In this document: positions 16,670-25,102 of the stretch, piece by piece
Layout: every line of letters begins with the position of its first letter
Position numbering within the stretch: the first letter of the stretch is position 1
Assembly: GCF_002222615.2 (NCBI RefSeq)
Contig: NZ_CP022412.2
Span: 3,968,001 to 4,032,000 of the forward strand
Length of the DNA: 64,000 bases
Origin: Bacteroides caccae
GTDB lineage: Bacteria > Bacteroidota > Bacteroidia > Bacteroidales > Bacteroidaceae
Direction of reading: 5' to 3'
Position numbers and translations under genes: made by a program
The notes under the pieces: model-generated
Told to the model about the DNA's origin: nothing
The model's input: only the letters and a program-made list of their open reading frames with translations
Database searches by the model: none

Positions 16670-18538
16670 ATGCCTGAAACAGACACACACAGAGAAGACA
16701 TCTTCCTACGGAAATTAATGAATAAAGCCAACATCGGCTGGTGGGAGGCAGATGTAAAAACAGAGTGTTACAAATGCTCCGGCTTCATAGCCCAACTTCT
16801 CGGTCTCGACGAGGATGGCATTATTAGTTTCAATGATTTCAACAAGCGGATTCTGAGGGAAGACCAGCAACACACCACTTCCCACTCTTTCGATGAATTA
16901 CAGCAGACGATTGAAGAAGTATATCTACTCGATACTCCTAAAGGGGGTGTATGGATACGCAGCAAGATATGTTACCAGGAAACAGACGAGGCAGGAAACA
17001 CCAAGATATATGGCATAGCCGAAACACAAGACGGACCACATATGGCGTCCGCTTACCAGGCATTGCAAAACAGTGAACGCATTCTGCATAATATCTATAA
17101 AAATATCCCCGTAGGCATCGAATTATACAATAAAGACGGGCTCCTGATCGACCTTAACAAGAAGGAACTGGAAATGTTTCATATAGCCAGCAAAGAAGAT
17201 GTCTTGGGAGTTAATCTGTTCGAGAATCCCCTGCTTCCGGAAGAGATCAAACAGAAACTCAGAAATAATGAAGACGCCGACTTTACATTCTGCTATGAAT
17301 TTTCCAAGATAAACGGATACTACCAGTCACAAAATTCGGGAGGCAGCATAGATTTAACAACCAAAGTAACTACGCTGTACGATCATAATCATGAGCCGAT
17401 CAATTACTTGGTGATTAACGTAGACAAGACCGAAAATACCATTGCTTATAATAAGATTCAGGAGTTCAAAAATTTCTTCGACCTGGTAGGCGACTATGCC
17501 AAAGTTGGTTATGCCCATTTCGACGCTTTGAGCCGGGACGGTTATGCCCTGAGCAGCTGGTACAGGAATGTAGGAGAGAAAGAAGGTACCCCACTACCGG
17601 AAATCATCGGCATACACTCCCACTTCCACCCCGAAGACCGGGCTGTAATGCTTGATTTTCTGGATAAGGTCATTAAAGGGGAAAGTAGCAAATTATGTCG
17701 TGATATGCGTATTCGCAGAGCTGACGGAAACTATACGTGGACACGCGTGAATGTGTTGGTCCGGAATTATCTCCCACAGGATAATATCATCGAAATGTTG
17801 TGCATCAACTTTGATATCACCCAACTGAAAGAAACGGAACGAATGCTCATTCAAGCTAAAGAGAAAGCAGAAGAATCCGACCGGCTAAAGTCTGCCTTCC
17901 TTGCCAATATGAGCCACGAGATACGTACACCGCTCAATGCGATTGTCGGTTTTTCGAGTATGCTGCAAGAGGCGGACAATCCGGAAGAAAAACTGCAGTA
18001 TGTCACCATCATCGAAGAGAACAACAAACGCCTGCTACAACTTATTTCCGATATTCTCGACTTGTCAAAAATCGAAGCTGGAACTTTTGACTTTACCTTC
18101 GAGAAAGTGAACGCCAAACGGTTATGCAATGAATTATACCAAGCAATGCAGATGCGAACCTCCCCACAGGTGGAACTCCGCCTGTCTCCCGATCTGCCCG
18201 ATTTGCAACTCACCAGCGATAAAAGTAGGCTTTACCAAGTATTATCAAACTTCGTAGTAAATGCGTTAAAATTTACCTCCGAAGGGAGTATAACCATCAG
18301 TTACCAAATAAAAGGAAAAGAAGCGAAATTCTCCGTAGAGGATACGGGTATAGGAATCGAACCGGAAAAGCAAACGGCTGTATTCAACCGTTTTGTCAAA
18401 CTCAATAATTTTATTCCCGGCACCGGTCTCGGTCTTTCTATCTGCCAGAGTATCATCACACAACTCGGAGGAAAGATCGGAGTAGATTCGGAACCCGGAA
18501 AGGGTTCCTGTTTCTGGTTTACACATCCACTCGGCTAA
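16670..18538 (+). CDS. Cytoplasmic PAS-domain sensor histidine kinase
   Basis: A 622-residue kinase without a signal peptide or membrane helix. It holds probably three PAS-like domains (about 15-125, 130-255 with PVGIELYNKDGLLID, and 265-385 with GIHSHFHPEDRAV and a PAC-type FDITQLKETE), then HisKA with phospho-acceptor His416 in ANMSHEIRTPLNAI and a HATPase with N, G1 and G2 boxes (NALKFTSEG, EDTGIGIE, GTGLGLSICQ). There is no receiver domain and no response regulator next to it, so the partner is elsewhere. The ligand is likely a cytoplasmic redox or metabolite cue, not identifiable here. A decayed fragment of a related PAS domain occurs at 7208-7405. The palindrome array at 18604-18687 follows its stop codon. 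Confidence 0.93.
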   Translation: MPETDTHREDIFLRKLMNKANIGWWEADVKTECYKCSGFIAQLLGLDEDGIISFNDFNKRILREDQQHTTSHSFDELQQTIEEVYLLDTPKGGVWIRSKICYQETDEAGNTKIYGIAETQDGPHMASAYQALQNSERILHNIYKNIPVGIELYNKDGLLIDLNKKELEMFHIASKEDVLGVNLFENPLLPEEIKQKLRNNEDADFTFCYEFSKINGYYQSQNSGGSIDLTTKVTTLYDHNHEPINYLVINVDKTENTIAYNKIQEFKNFFDLVGDYAKVGYAHFDALSRDGYALSSWYRNVGEKEGTPLPEIIGIHSHFHPEDRAVMLDFLDKVIKGESSKLCRDMRIRRADGNYTWTRVNVLVRNYLPQDNIIEMLCINFDITQLKETERMLIQAKEKAEESDRLKSAFLANMSHEIRTPLNAIVGFSSMLQEADNPEEKLQYVTIIEENNKRLLQLISDILDLSKIEAGTFDFTFEKVNAKRLCNELYQAMQMRTSPQVELRLSPDLPDLQLTSDKSRLYQVLSNFVVNALKFTSEGSITISYQIKGKEAKFSVEDTGIGIEPEKQTAVFNRFVKLNNFIPGTGLGLSICQSIITQLGGKIGVDSEPGKGSCFWFTHPLG

Positions 18539-18603
18539 CCCGGAAAGCAGGTTCACAATTTACTTCCAGAACCCCCGTTACGATACATTCAGGGCAGGGA
18601 TTA

Positions 18604-18687
18604 TTCTCACCATGACGAGAAAAAATTCTCATAGTAATGAGAAAAAGTTCTCACTATGATGAGAATTTTTTCTCATCATAGTGAGAA
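18604..18687. repeat. Four 18-bp palindromes at an exact 22-bp period
   Basis: Units start at 18604, 18626, 18648 and 18670, each 18 bp and each an imperfect dyad of form TTCTCAY-N4-RTGAGAA (the first unit departs from this by one base), separated by 4-bp spacers of A or T. Units 3 (TTCTCACTATGATGAGAA) and 4 are exact reverse complements, so together they also form an 18-bp perfect stem with a 4-base loop. The array lies between the convergent histidine kinase and ABC ATPase genes. It could terminate transcription, bind a dimeric protein at two-turn spacing, or both. Confidence 0.9.
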
Positions 18688-18783
18688 TGGTTTGAGAAAA
18701 ACCTTAGTTAATAACTTATATAAATGAATAGAATAATCAATTCATAAAAGAAGATTAGAAACCAAACTTGAACGGTGTACCAT

Positions 18784-20235
18784 CTAATTTCTTTTCAGGA
18801 AAATGCGGTCTGTTATCGTGCCCGGAAGCTCCGATTCATAATGTGTCACCATAATCATCGTTTTATCTTTACGTTGGCAGAAGGCTTCAATCACCTTCTT
18901 CACCCGGCGACGGTTGTAAGTATCAAGTCCGTGAAGCGGTTCATCCAAAATCAACAGTTCCGGATCTTTGACGAAAGCACGTGCCAGCAGAGCCAGCCGT
19001 TGCTCGCCACTGGAAAGTTGCAGGAATGCTTTATCTTTCAATGCTGCGATACCGAATACATCCATCCACCATTCACAAATATCCATCTGCTCCGGTTGCG
19101 GACGTCTGTACAACCCGATACTATCATGTAAACCGCTTGCTACAATCTCAATAGCCGGCAGGTTTTTAAGGTAAGCACGATGCATCTCCGGACTGACGTA
19201 GCCGATGTGTTTCTTAATTTCCCAGATACTCTCCCCGGTTCCTCTTTTTCGTCCGAACAGGCTGATATCACAGGCATACGATTGGGGATTATCCGCACAA
19301 ACAAGACTCAGCAAGGTTGATTTGCCTGCGCCGTTTTCTCCACTCAATGCCCATTTCTCCCCACGATGCACAGTCCAATCGAGTTCTTTCAGAATAGTAC
19401 GGTCACCATAGCGGATACTGACTTTGTTTAGTTTCACCACCTCGTCGGCATCGTAATTGTTGCCGTTGTAAGGCAAATCAATAATACGTTGTTGTAAATC
19501 GTCAAAAGGAACGACCGTATCTCTTGAACGGAAAGCATCCAAATAGACTTCACGTTCCATTTTCGGAAAGACTTCCATTTTGTCAACGGGAATGACATGG
19601 GTAATGAAGGAAGGAATATCATCCAACATGGAAAGCACCAGAATTATCTGTACCGACGACATCTTCGTCAGACGATCGAGCAAAGAGAAAAGCAATTCGC
19701 GTGTAGGAGCATCCAGTCCGATAAACGGGTTATCCATAATCAGAACACGGGGAGCAGTCAGCAGGGTCTTTGTGAGCTGGAATTTGCGTAATTCCCCACT
19801 GGAAAGAAGGATAATCTTCTTATCCAGAAGAGGCTCGATACGGAAAAGGTCGAATAATTCGTTTTTCAGTTGCTCGTCCTTGATCTCGCCCAGCATTTCG
19901 CGGACATCGGGAGCCTCATCCTGGTCATGGGCATTCCAACGTTGCTGATAGTAGTAATTGGCGTCGGCAGCTCCATAGGTATCACGAAAAGCGATGTATT
20001 TTACATTATCATAAACGGTCTGAGTAGCAGAAGGAGAAAAATCATATTGCAGCGCTCCTTCACGCAGCGGATATTTACCGATCAGCGTATCTACAAAAAG
20101 GCTTTTACCACTACCGTTCGGTCCTACAATGGCTATATGTTCGTCTGCCCCGATAGTTGCCGTGACGGGTTTGGCTAAACGCACAAGCGGGTTGCGTGCT
20201 ACGCCCCCCGCCATGCTGAATGTATTTTGGCTCAT
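18784..20235 (-). CDS. Tandem ABC ATPase, ModF/PhrA-like
   Basis: A 483-residue soluble protein with two complete ABC ATPase domains. Domain 1 has Walker A GPNGSGKS (about residues 38-45), signature LSSGELRK and Walker B VLIMDNPF; domain 2 has Walker A GENGAGKS (near 297), signature LSSGEQRL and LLILDEPLHGLD. The layout resembles E. coli ModF (PhrA), a molybdenum-linked ATPase of unknown mechanism; no permease adjoins it, so transport is doubtful. Asn replaces the usual Glu after the Walker B Asp in domain 1 (DNP), which suggests an asymmetric dimer with one weak ATP site. It starts 16 bp after the pullulanase stop codon, hence probable cotranscription, with no obvious functional link. Confidence 0.88.
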   Translation of the reverse strand: MSQNTFSMAGGVARNPLVRLAKPVTATIGADEHIAIVGPNGSGKSLFVDTLIGKYPLREGALQYDFSPSATQTVYDNVKYIAFRDTYGAADANYYYQQRWNAHDQDEAPDVREMLGEIKDEQLKNELFDLFRIEPLLDKKIILLSSGELRKFQLTKTLLTAPRVLIMDNPFIGLDAPTRELLFSLLDRLTKMSSVQIILVLSMLDDIPSFITHVIPVDKMEVFPKMEREVYLDAFRSRDTVVPFDDLQQRIIDLPYNGNNYDADEVVKLNKVSIRYGDRTILKELDWTVHRGEKWALSGENGAGKSTLLSLVCADNPQSYACDISLFGRKRGTGESIWEIKKHIGYVSPEMHRAYLKNLPAIEIVASGLHDSIGLYRRPQPEQMDICEWWMDVFGIAALKDKAFLQLSSGEQRLALLARAFVKDPELLILDEPLHGLDTYNRRRVKKVIEAFCQRKDKTMIMVTHYESELPGTITDRIFLKRN

Positions 20236-20251
20236 ATTCTTTTATTTTTAT

Positions 20252-22258
20252 CTATTTATACATAATCAGTGCAGACTGGCCGGGAACAATTACTTCCGGT
20301 CCGGTTTGCGTCCCAAGTCCGCGAACATCTATCACACCGTCCTTACATACTACCGTATATTTGCCGGCAGGTACTTCCAGACGTGCGGGAGTAGTGCGGG
20401 AGTTGAAAGCAACGATAATATCTTCCCAACGGTCACCGTTCGCATGCTCCTTCAAAAGGAACGCAATCAGATTGTTCCCCTCGACAGGCAGGAATTCCAA
20501 ATGTCTCCGAACCATTTCCGCGTCTCCCATACGGAAGGCGGGATGAGATTTACGCAAGTCAATCAAACGCTTATAATAGGTGAAAACATCCTCATTCGTA
20601 GTTTTGCGCCGCCAGTCAATAGCGTTTACCGCATCCGGACTCTTGTAGCTGTTGTCCACTCCTTTCTTATCACGCATCACTTCCTCGCCAGCATAAATAA
20701 AAGGAATACCTTGTGAAGTAAAGACCACCGTTTGCGCCAATTTATCCAGACGGACCAACTGTTCGGGAGTAATTCCCGGCATACTTGCCTTTATTCGGTC
20801 AACAAGGCATAATCCGTCATGACAGGAAACATAACTAATCATCTGTGTAGGTTGCTTCGCCCAAGGTTGCCGGCTATAATTCACCGAATCACAGCGCACT
20901 TGCGGATGTTCAATCGCACCCACAATACCAAACTTTACACTCGCCTCTCCTCCCGGAACACCGGCAAGAAACGCACCTTTATCTTTTTCCCATACAGGTC
21001 CGCAAAGCCCATCACGCAGTTCATCCGAAAAGACAGCGATATCCGGCATACGGGCAACATTTCCTTTCATGGCCAACGAATCCGCCGGATATTGAGGAGC
21101 TTCAGCAGCCCAGCCTTCTCCATAAATGCAAATAGTAGGATCAATCTTGTTGACAGCTTTCCTGATTTCGTTCATCGTCTCGATGTCGTGTATTCCCATG
21201 AGGTCAAAGCGGAAGCCGTCAATATGATATTCATTAATCCAGTAAAGGACAGATTCGATCATAAATTTACGCATCATAGGACGTTCACTTGCAGTCTCAT
21301 TGCCGCATCCCGAGCCATTTGCCAGAGAACCATCTTCTTTCCGGCGATAAAAGTAACCGGGAGCGGTACGTTCAAAGTTACTCTCTATCGTATTGAACGT
21401 ATGGTTGTACACTACGTCCATTATCACTCGGATACCTGCCTGATGTAATGCCTGTACCATTTGTTTGAACTCCTTCACACGAACCGCAGGCTGATAAGGG
21501 TCGGTCGAATAAGAACCATCCGGCACGTTATAATTCAGCGGATCATATCCCCAGTTATAGTGGTTTTCTTCCAACTTCGTCTCGTCTACGGAAGCATAAT
21601 CATAAGAAGGAAGCAGATGTACATGCGTGATCCCCAGTTCTCTCAAATGGTCGATCCCTGTCAGACGTTTATCAGCATTCATGGTTCCTCGTTCGGTCAA
21701 GGCAAGATATTTTCCTTTGTTCTTTACCCCCGAAGTAGAATCCGACGAGAAATCACGATGATGCATTTCGTAGATAATCATATCGGCAGCAGATTTCAGG
21801 GTAGGGCGCCGGTCATTCTCCCACCCTTCCGGCTGGGTCGATTTCCAGTCGATAATAGCAGCACGCTTGCCATTTACTCCGACAGCACGAGCGTTAATAC
21901 CCGGTGTATCTCCTTGCCATTTATCATCAATCTTCACATTGAAGGTGTAGAATTTACCCAGCAAATCTTTGTCTACGGTCACCGTCCATGTTCCGTCTTC
22001 AGCAGGTTCCATTTTCTCCGTTTCGTAAGCATGACCACCTTCCCCTGCATCATAAAGCATCAGGCGTACCTCATCAGCCGTAGGCGCCCAAAGCGTAAAC
22101 CTGGTAGCCCCCGGAGCATACTCCATTTCGACAAGATTCCCCGAACGAACGGGATAGAGTTCATAAGAAGCGTATTCCTTTTTTGCAGAAGAACAACTCA
22201 TCACTGTTGTCATCGTAGTTACTCCCAGTATTGCTAAATAATTAGTTCCCATCTTCAT
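20252..22258 (-). CDS. pulA: Type I pullulanase (GH13), lipoprotein
   Basis: A 668-residue alpha-1,6-glucan debranching enzyme. A lipobox Val-Met-Ser-Cys (Cys22) anchors it to a membrane. After a CBM48-type beta-sandwich (TRFTLWAPTADEVRLMLYD) comes the GH13 barrel, with the type I pullulanase hallmark YNWGYDPLNYNVPDGSYS, VIMDVVYNHT (region I), nucleophile Asp in DGFRFDLMG (region II), acid/base Glu in IYGEGWAA (region III) and the transition-state Asp in VSCHDG (region IV). All catalytic residues are present. It lies 72 bp after ruvC and 16 bp before the tandem ABC gene on the same strand. Substrates would be pullulan, glycogen or branched maltodextrins. Confidence 0.95.
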   Translation of the reverse strand: MKMGTNYLAILGVTTMTTVMSCSSAKKEYASYELYPVRSGNLVEMEYAPGATRFTLWAPTADEVRLMLYDAGEGGHAYETEKMEPAEDGTWTVTVDKDLLGKFYTFNVKIDDKWQGDTPGINARAVGVNGKRAAIIDWKSTQPEGWENDRRPTLKSAADMIIYEMHHRDFSSDSTSGVKNKGKYLALTERGTMNADKRLTGIDHLRELGITHVHLLPSYDYASVDETKLEENHYNWGYDPLNYNVPDGSYSTDPYQPAVRVKEFKQMVQALHQAGIRVIMDVVYNHTFNTIESNFERTAPGYFYRRKEDGSLANGSGCGNETASERPMMRKFMIESVLYWINEYHIDGFRFDLMGIHDIETMNEIRKAVNKIDPTICIYGEGWAAEAPQYPADSLAMKGNVARMPDIAVFSDELRDGLCGPVWEKDKGAFLAGVPGGEASVKFGIVGAIEHPQVRCDSVNYSRQPWAKQPTQMISYVSCHDGLCLVDRIKASMPGITPEQLVRLDKLAQTVVFTSQGIPFIYAGEEVMRDKKGVDNSYKSPDAVNAIDWRRKTTNEDVFTYYKRLIDLRKSHPAFRMGDAEMVRRHLEFLPVEGNNLIAFLLKEHANGDRWEDIIVAFNSRTTPARLEVPAGKYTVVCKDGVIDVRGLGTQTGPEVIVPGQSALIMYK

Positions 22259-22330
22259 CTTAACCCTTTCCTTTGATGTATAGTGCTTTATCGCACCTAT
22301 AAACTTATAGCATAGAACTTATATCCTCAA

Positions 22331-22897
22331 TTATTTCACCTTATCCGGGTTCTTTGCTATGTAATCTTTCCAACTATTATATCCTTTTTCCAATGCCGGT
22401 CGTCCCATTTGTAGAAAATGGCAATATGCGGCCGCCAAACCGTCTGTCGCATCCATGAAAGTAGGCATATCTTCTTTCGAAAAGTGAAGCATTCGCTGCA
22501 ACATATCCGCCACTTGCTCTTTCGAGGCCTGTCCGTTTCCGGTAATAGCCATTTTAATTTTCAAAGGAGCATACTCGGTGATTGGTATGTCACGGCTTAG
22601 GGCCACTGCCATTGCTACTCCCTGCGCACGCCCCAGCTTCAACATCGACTGCACGTTTTTGCCGAAGAATGGTGCTTCAATAGCCAGTTCGTCAGGCAGA
22701 TAGCTTTCAATGATACTCAATACACGCTCATGAATATGACGTAGTTTCAGATAGTGATTGGCAAATTTACGCAAGTCGATAATCCCCATTGCAACCATTT
22801 CGGGCTTGGTTCCTTTTATTCTCAAGATCCCATATCCCATGATCGTAGTACCGGGGTCAATACCCAGGATTATCTTTTCTTTTACCGGTTGAATCAC
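22331..22897 (-). CDS. ruvC: Holliday junction endonuclease RuvC
   Basis: A 188-residue RuvC resolvase. The first catalytic Asp is in ILGIDPGT, the Glu in [11 protein letters not shown], and the last acidic pair in [14 protein letters not shown]; the basic DNA-binding [13 protein letters not shown] helix is present. Length and order of motifs are standard. Its start overlaps the stop codon of the DUF4286 gene by four bases (ATGA), so the two are translationally coupled. RuvA and RuvB are not in the window. Confidence 0.97.
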   Translation of the reverse strand: MIQPVKEKIILGIDPGTTIMGYGILRIKGTKPEMVAMGIIDLRKFANHYLKLRHIHERVLSIIESYLPDELAIEAPFFGKNVQSMLKLGRAQGVAMAVALSRDIPITEYAPLKIKMAITGNGQASKEQVADMLQRMLHFSKEDMPTFMDATDGLAAAYCHFLQMGRPALEKGYNSWKDYIAKNPDKVK

Positions 22898-23196
22898 TCT
22901 ATCACCTCCATTAATGTCGGAAAACCAATCACCTTATCCTTAAATATTTTTGTAAGTTCATCATTCAGGCGCACTCCCTGTTCCAGATGCCAGCGGTGCA
23001 GCAACCCACTACTCTCTACCTCCCACTGCAAGGAGTAAGCACTTCCTTCCTCCCGGTGGCTCAATATCCGGCAGATACGCGGCGTCTTCAATGCACCATG
23101 CTTCTGTACTTCGGGAATATAGGATTCTTTGATCCAAATCAGAAAATTATCGTGAACGTCGTCATCCACCTGAAAAGTCGTATTATAAATCAGCAT
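22894..23196 (-). CDS. DUF4286 family protein
   Basis: A 100-residue cytoplasmic protein beginning [19 protein letters not shown] and carrying [10 protein letters not shown], the typical opening of the DUF4286 family found next to ruvC in Bacteroidota. It has a predicted ferredoxin-like alpha/beta pattern and no membrane or export signal. Function unknown. It is the first gene of a ruvC operon, overlapping ruvC by four bases. A TATGTTTG promoter box lies 27 bases upstream of its ATG. Confidence 0.85.
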   Translation of the reverse strand: MLIYNTTFQVDDDVHDNFLIWIKESYIPEVQKHGALKTPRICRILSHREEGSAYSLQWEVESSGLLHRWHLEQGVRLNDELTKIFKDKVIGFPTLMEVIE

Positions 23197-23223
23197 TTCT
23201 TTATTTTAAACTATTATTTACCG

Positions 23224-23231
23224 CAAACATA
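23224..23231 (-). promoter_or_regulatory. -7 promoter box of the DUF4286-ruvC operon
   Basis: The minus strand reads TATGTTTG, matching TAnnTTTG, 27 bases before the ATG at 23196. It is divergent from the tRNA promoter box at 23255-23262. Confidence 0.5.
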
Positions 23232-23254
23232 GCAATTATTTCAGAATATTGCAT

Positions 23255-23262
23255 TATATTTG
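23255..23262 (+). promoter_or_regulatory. -7 promoter box of tRNA-Ala
   Basis: The plus strand reads TATATTTG, an exact TAnnTTTG match, 50 bases before the tRNA. A clear -33 element is not visible. Confidence 0.5.
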
Positions 23263-23312
23263 CACCAACAAAAAAGATTCGTTTACAAACGTTATCATAT
23301 AAGATTAAAGAA

Positions 23313-23386
23313 GGGGCGTTAGCTCATCTGGCTAGAGCGTAACACTGGCAGTGTTAAGGTGATCGGTTCGAGTCCGATACGCTCCA
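23313..23386 (+). tRNA. tRNA-Ala, anticodon GGC
   Basis: A complete cloverleaf of 74 bases. The acceptor stem is GGGGCGT paired with ACGCTCC and includes the G3-U70 wobble that identifies alanine tRNAs. D-arm GCTC/GAGC, anticodon stem TAACA/TGTTA with loop CTGGCAG (anticodon GGC, codons GCC and GCU), and T-arm loop TTCGAGT are all present. CCA is not encoded; the discriminator A is at 23386. Its 3' end is the apparent integration site of the island that follows. Confidence 0.97.
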
Positions 23387-23389
23387 CTT
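23371..23389 (+). repeat. attL-type repeat inside tRNA-Ala
   Basis: AGTCCGATACGCTCCACTT: the T-arm and acceptor 3' half of the tRNA plus three bases. It is identical to 50793-50811. The flanking bases differ between the copies, so 19 bp is the exact shared length. Confidence 0.8.
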
Positions 23390-23404
23390 ACAAAAGATTT
23401 AAAT

Positions 23405-23428
23405 CTCTGATTTTCAGAGCTTTTTCTT
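23405..23428 (+). terminator. Terminator after tRNA-Ala, probably island-borne
   Basis: CTCTGA (23405-23410) pairs with TCAGAG (23414-23419), followed by CTTTTTCTT. It sits 19 bp beyond the tRNA, inside the island. The terminator at 50816-50849 looks like the original one. Confidence 0.55.
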
Positions 23429-23625
23429 TTTCACTAATGGCTTTACTCCCCACTCAGAAAGCACTATACTTATATTACTTTAACTCTATTCATCCCCCAT
23501 TTCCTAACAAATTAAACTAAAATTCCTTTTTTCGTTCTCATCATCTCTATTTCGAACAGCAATAAAAAAGGGAATGCACAGTAAACTGTATGTCCCCTCA
23601 ATCAATAACTTATTCAAGATTTACC

Positions 23626-24473
23626 CTATAACTTTTCTATTTCCTCTTTAGACAATCCCGTAGCTTGTGAAATTATATCAATAGCTACTCCCAGTTTTTT
23701 TCAGATTACGAGCATTATCCCAATTAGCCTCTTCACGCCCTTCCGCCCTTCCTTCTTCTCGTTCGGTATAGATATTATCACGCAGAATTACTATATTATC
23801 CAAGTGACGATAATAAGCCACCAATTCATCCTTAGTCATGCTATCCAACTTCAATCTCTCCCGTGCCTCTTCAAGCTCTAGAGCTGTAGCACTAGAAGGA
23901 ATCTCACCTGTATTCAAATAGTAAATCCATTCTTCCAACGGACTCTTGGCTATCTGATTAAAGCCATTTACCTTTAAGATATAGTATTCAGGATACAACT
24001 GACTAACTGTATCCACCTTGAATGTTTGCTTTTGAAATGGAGTCAGTTCTAAAATATCCCCTTGATAAATACCCCTGAATTCTGTCTTTCCATGATATAC
24101 GAAGTCCGTCCCATGACCTAATGAGAAATAGACGATATTAATACTATATACTTTACGTACCTTGTCATAACTCTCTCCTCTATTTATATACTTTTAGAAG
24201 TACCGAACAACATACGCTGGAAGTAAGCATATTCATTATTATCCTGTACCTCGATCAAGACAAGCTCATCCTTAGAATTCTCGGCAAGCATATCTACTTG
24301 TCAAACTTATCCTCCTGATTACTTTCACTTTCAAGGAGTTTCTGAATAACAATCTTCTCACCCGGCAACGTAGTAAGCAAACCTTCAAGTACACTAAAGT
24401 TTGCCTTATTCCGGAGCAGACGTTTCATCGCCCAGTCAAAACGAATTATCTGATTATTATTACTATTATTCAT
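23626..24473 (-). pseudogene. Rpn / PD-(D/E)XK nuclease-family transposase, frameshifted
   Basis: The minus strand encodes the parts of a single Rpn-type (PDDEXK_2) protein in order: NNQIIRFDWAMKRLLRNKAN from 24473; LIEVQDNNEYAYFQRMLFGT near 24270-24200; INIVYFSLGHGTDFVYHGKT near 24145-24090; then GFNQIAKSPLEEWIYYLNTG and the C-terminal ATGLSKEEIEKL ending at 23626. At least three lesions break it: a stop near 24297, a stop/frame change near 24195, and a one-base gain in an A-run near 23697. The nuclease core L-I-E-V-Q-D is still readable. These proteins are linked to DNA breakage and recombination and are multi-copy in Bacteroides. Not functional here. Confidence 0.85.
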
Positions 24474-24732
24474 ATTCAATATATTGATTAACACAAAGGC
24501 AAACAAAATGCCTTGTAATTCCAAAGAGTAAAGTACTTTTTAGAATATAAAGCCCCTCAAATACTTAAGAATATAAATATCGATCGAATTAATAATTCTA
24601 TTTAGAAGTCCATGCTAAAATTACACGTCTACTGTGTAGATACAATATTATACAACATACAATTCTCTTTGCTCACTCATTTGCCATAATTCTTCTGGAA
24701 TATTTTTACGCATTTTTTTGAACTGAAATATA

Positions 24733-24805
24733 GAGGATGTAAATTAAACTGTGTCAGCAAAATTAATATTTTATTTTTTGCTGACACAGTTTAATTTACA
24801 TCCTC
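24733..24805. mobile_element. 73-bp hairpin element with perfect 30-bp inverted repeats (MITE-like)
   Basis: 24733-24762 and 24776-24805 are perfect 30-bp reverse complements around a 13-bp AT centre. Each arm begins GAGGATGTAAATTAAACTGT at its outer end, reminiscent of IS256-type ends by recall. A 5-bp ATATA flanks both sides. The element coincides with the breakpoint of the GH20 fragment on its right. In the 260 bp to its left (24474-24732) I see only a short minus-strand reading frame starting MRKNIPEELW, perhaps the start of a lost transposase. Confidence 0.7.
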
Positions 24806-25091
24806 ATATAATCATATTCTTGTCATTCACATCCTGTCCGGATTCCACTTTTAACCGCCTTCCTGTCGCTTCTTTAATGTATCCGGCAAGGAATTGTGTG
24901 TTCCTTTCTAAAAGAATATTATCTTCAAGATAAAGAATGCGGGTATCTTTTTCAATAACAAAAGGATTCCCAGCTACCATTACTATTTCATGTGATAGAG
25001 GAATTACATTCCTATAATCCTCCACCCTTTCTAAAGTATTGTACGCAGCTATAACAACGGATATTACACTTATTGCAATCAGTTTCTTTAT
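24805..25091 (-). pseudogene. GH20 beta-hexosaminidase N-terminus, truncated
   Basis: Reads from a start-like context at 25091, where ATA stands in place of an ATG before Lys-Lys-Leu-Ile-Ala (signal peptide), through VIPLSHEIVMVAGNPFVIEK to GQDVNDKNMII, then a stop formed at the edge of the 73-bp hairpin element. The sequence matches the GH20b N-terminal domain seen in the intact GH20 at 31518 (VIPLPQFISYGRGAF). The whole catalytic barrel is missing and is not found beyond the element. It begins 12 bp after the GH3 gene, so it was once the next gene in that operon. Confidence 0.75.
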
Positions 25092-25102
25092 ACTGTTTCT
25101 GC

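Noticed and set aside
18604..18687. CRISPR array
   Set aside because: Units are palindromes with 4-bp spacers; there are no unique spacers of CRISPR length and no cas genes in the window.
21461..22237. A 258-codon plus-strand frame opposite the pullulanase gene
   Set aside because: It is fully antisense to a gene with all catalytic motifs and its translation shows no domain or credible composition.
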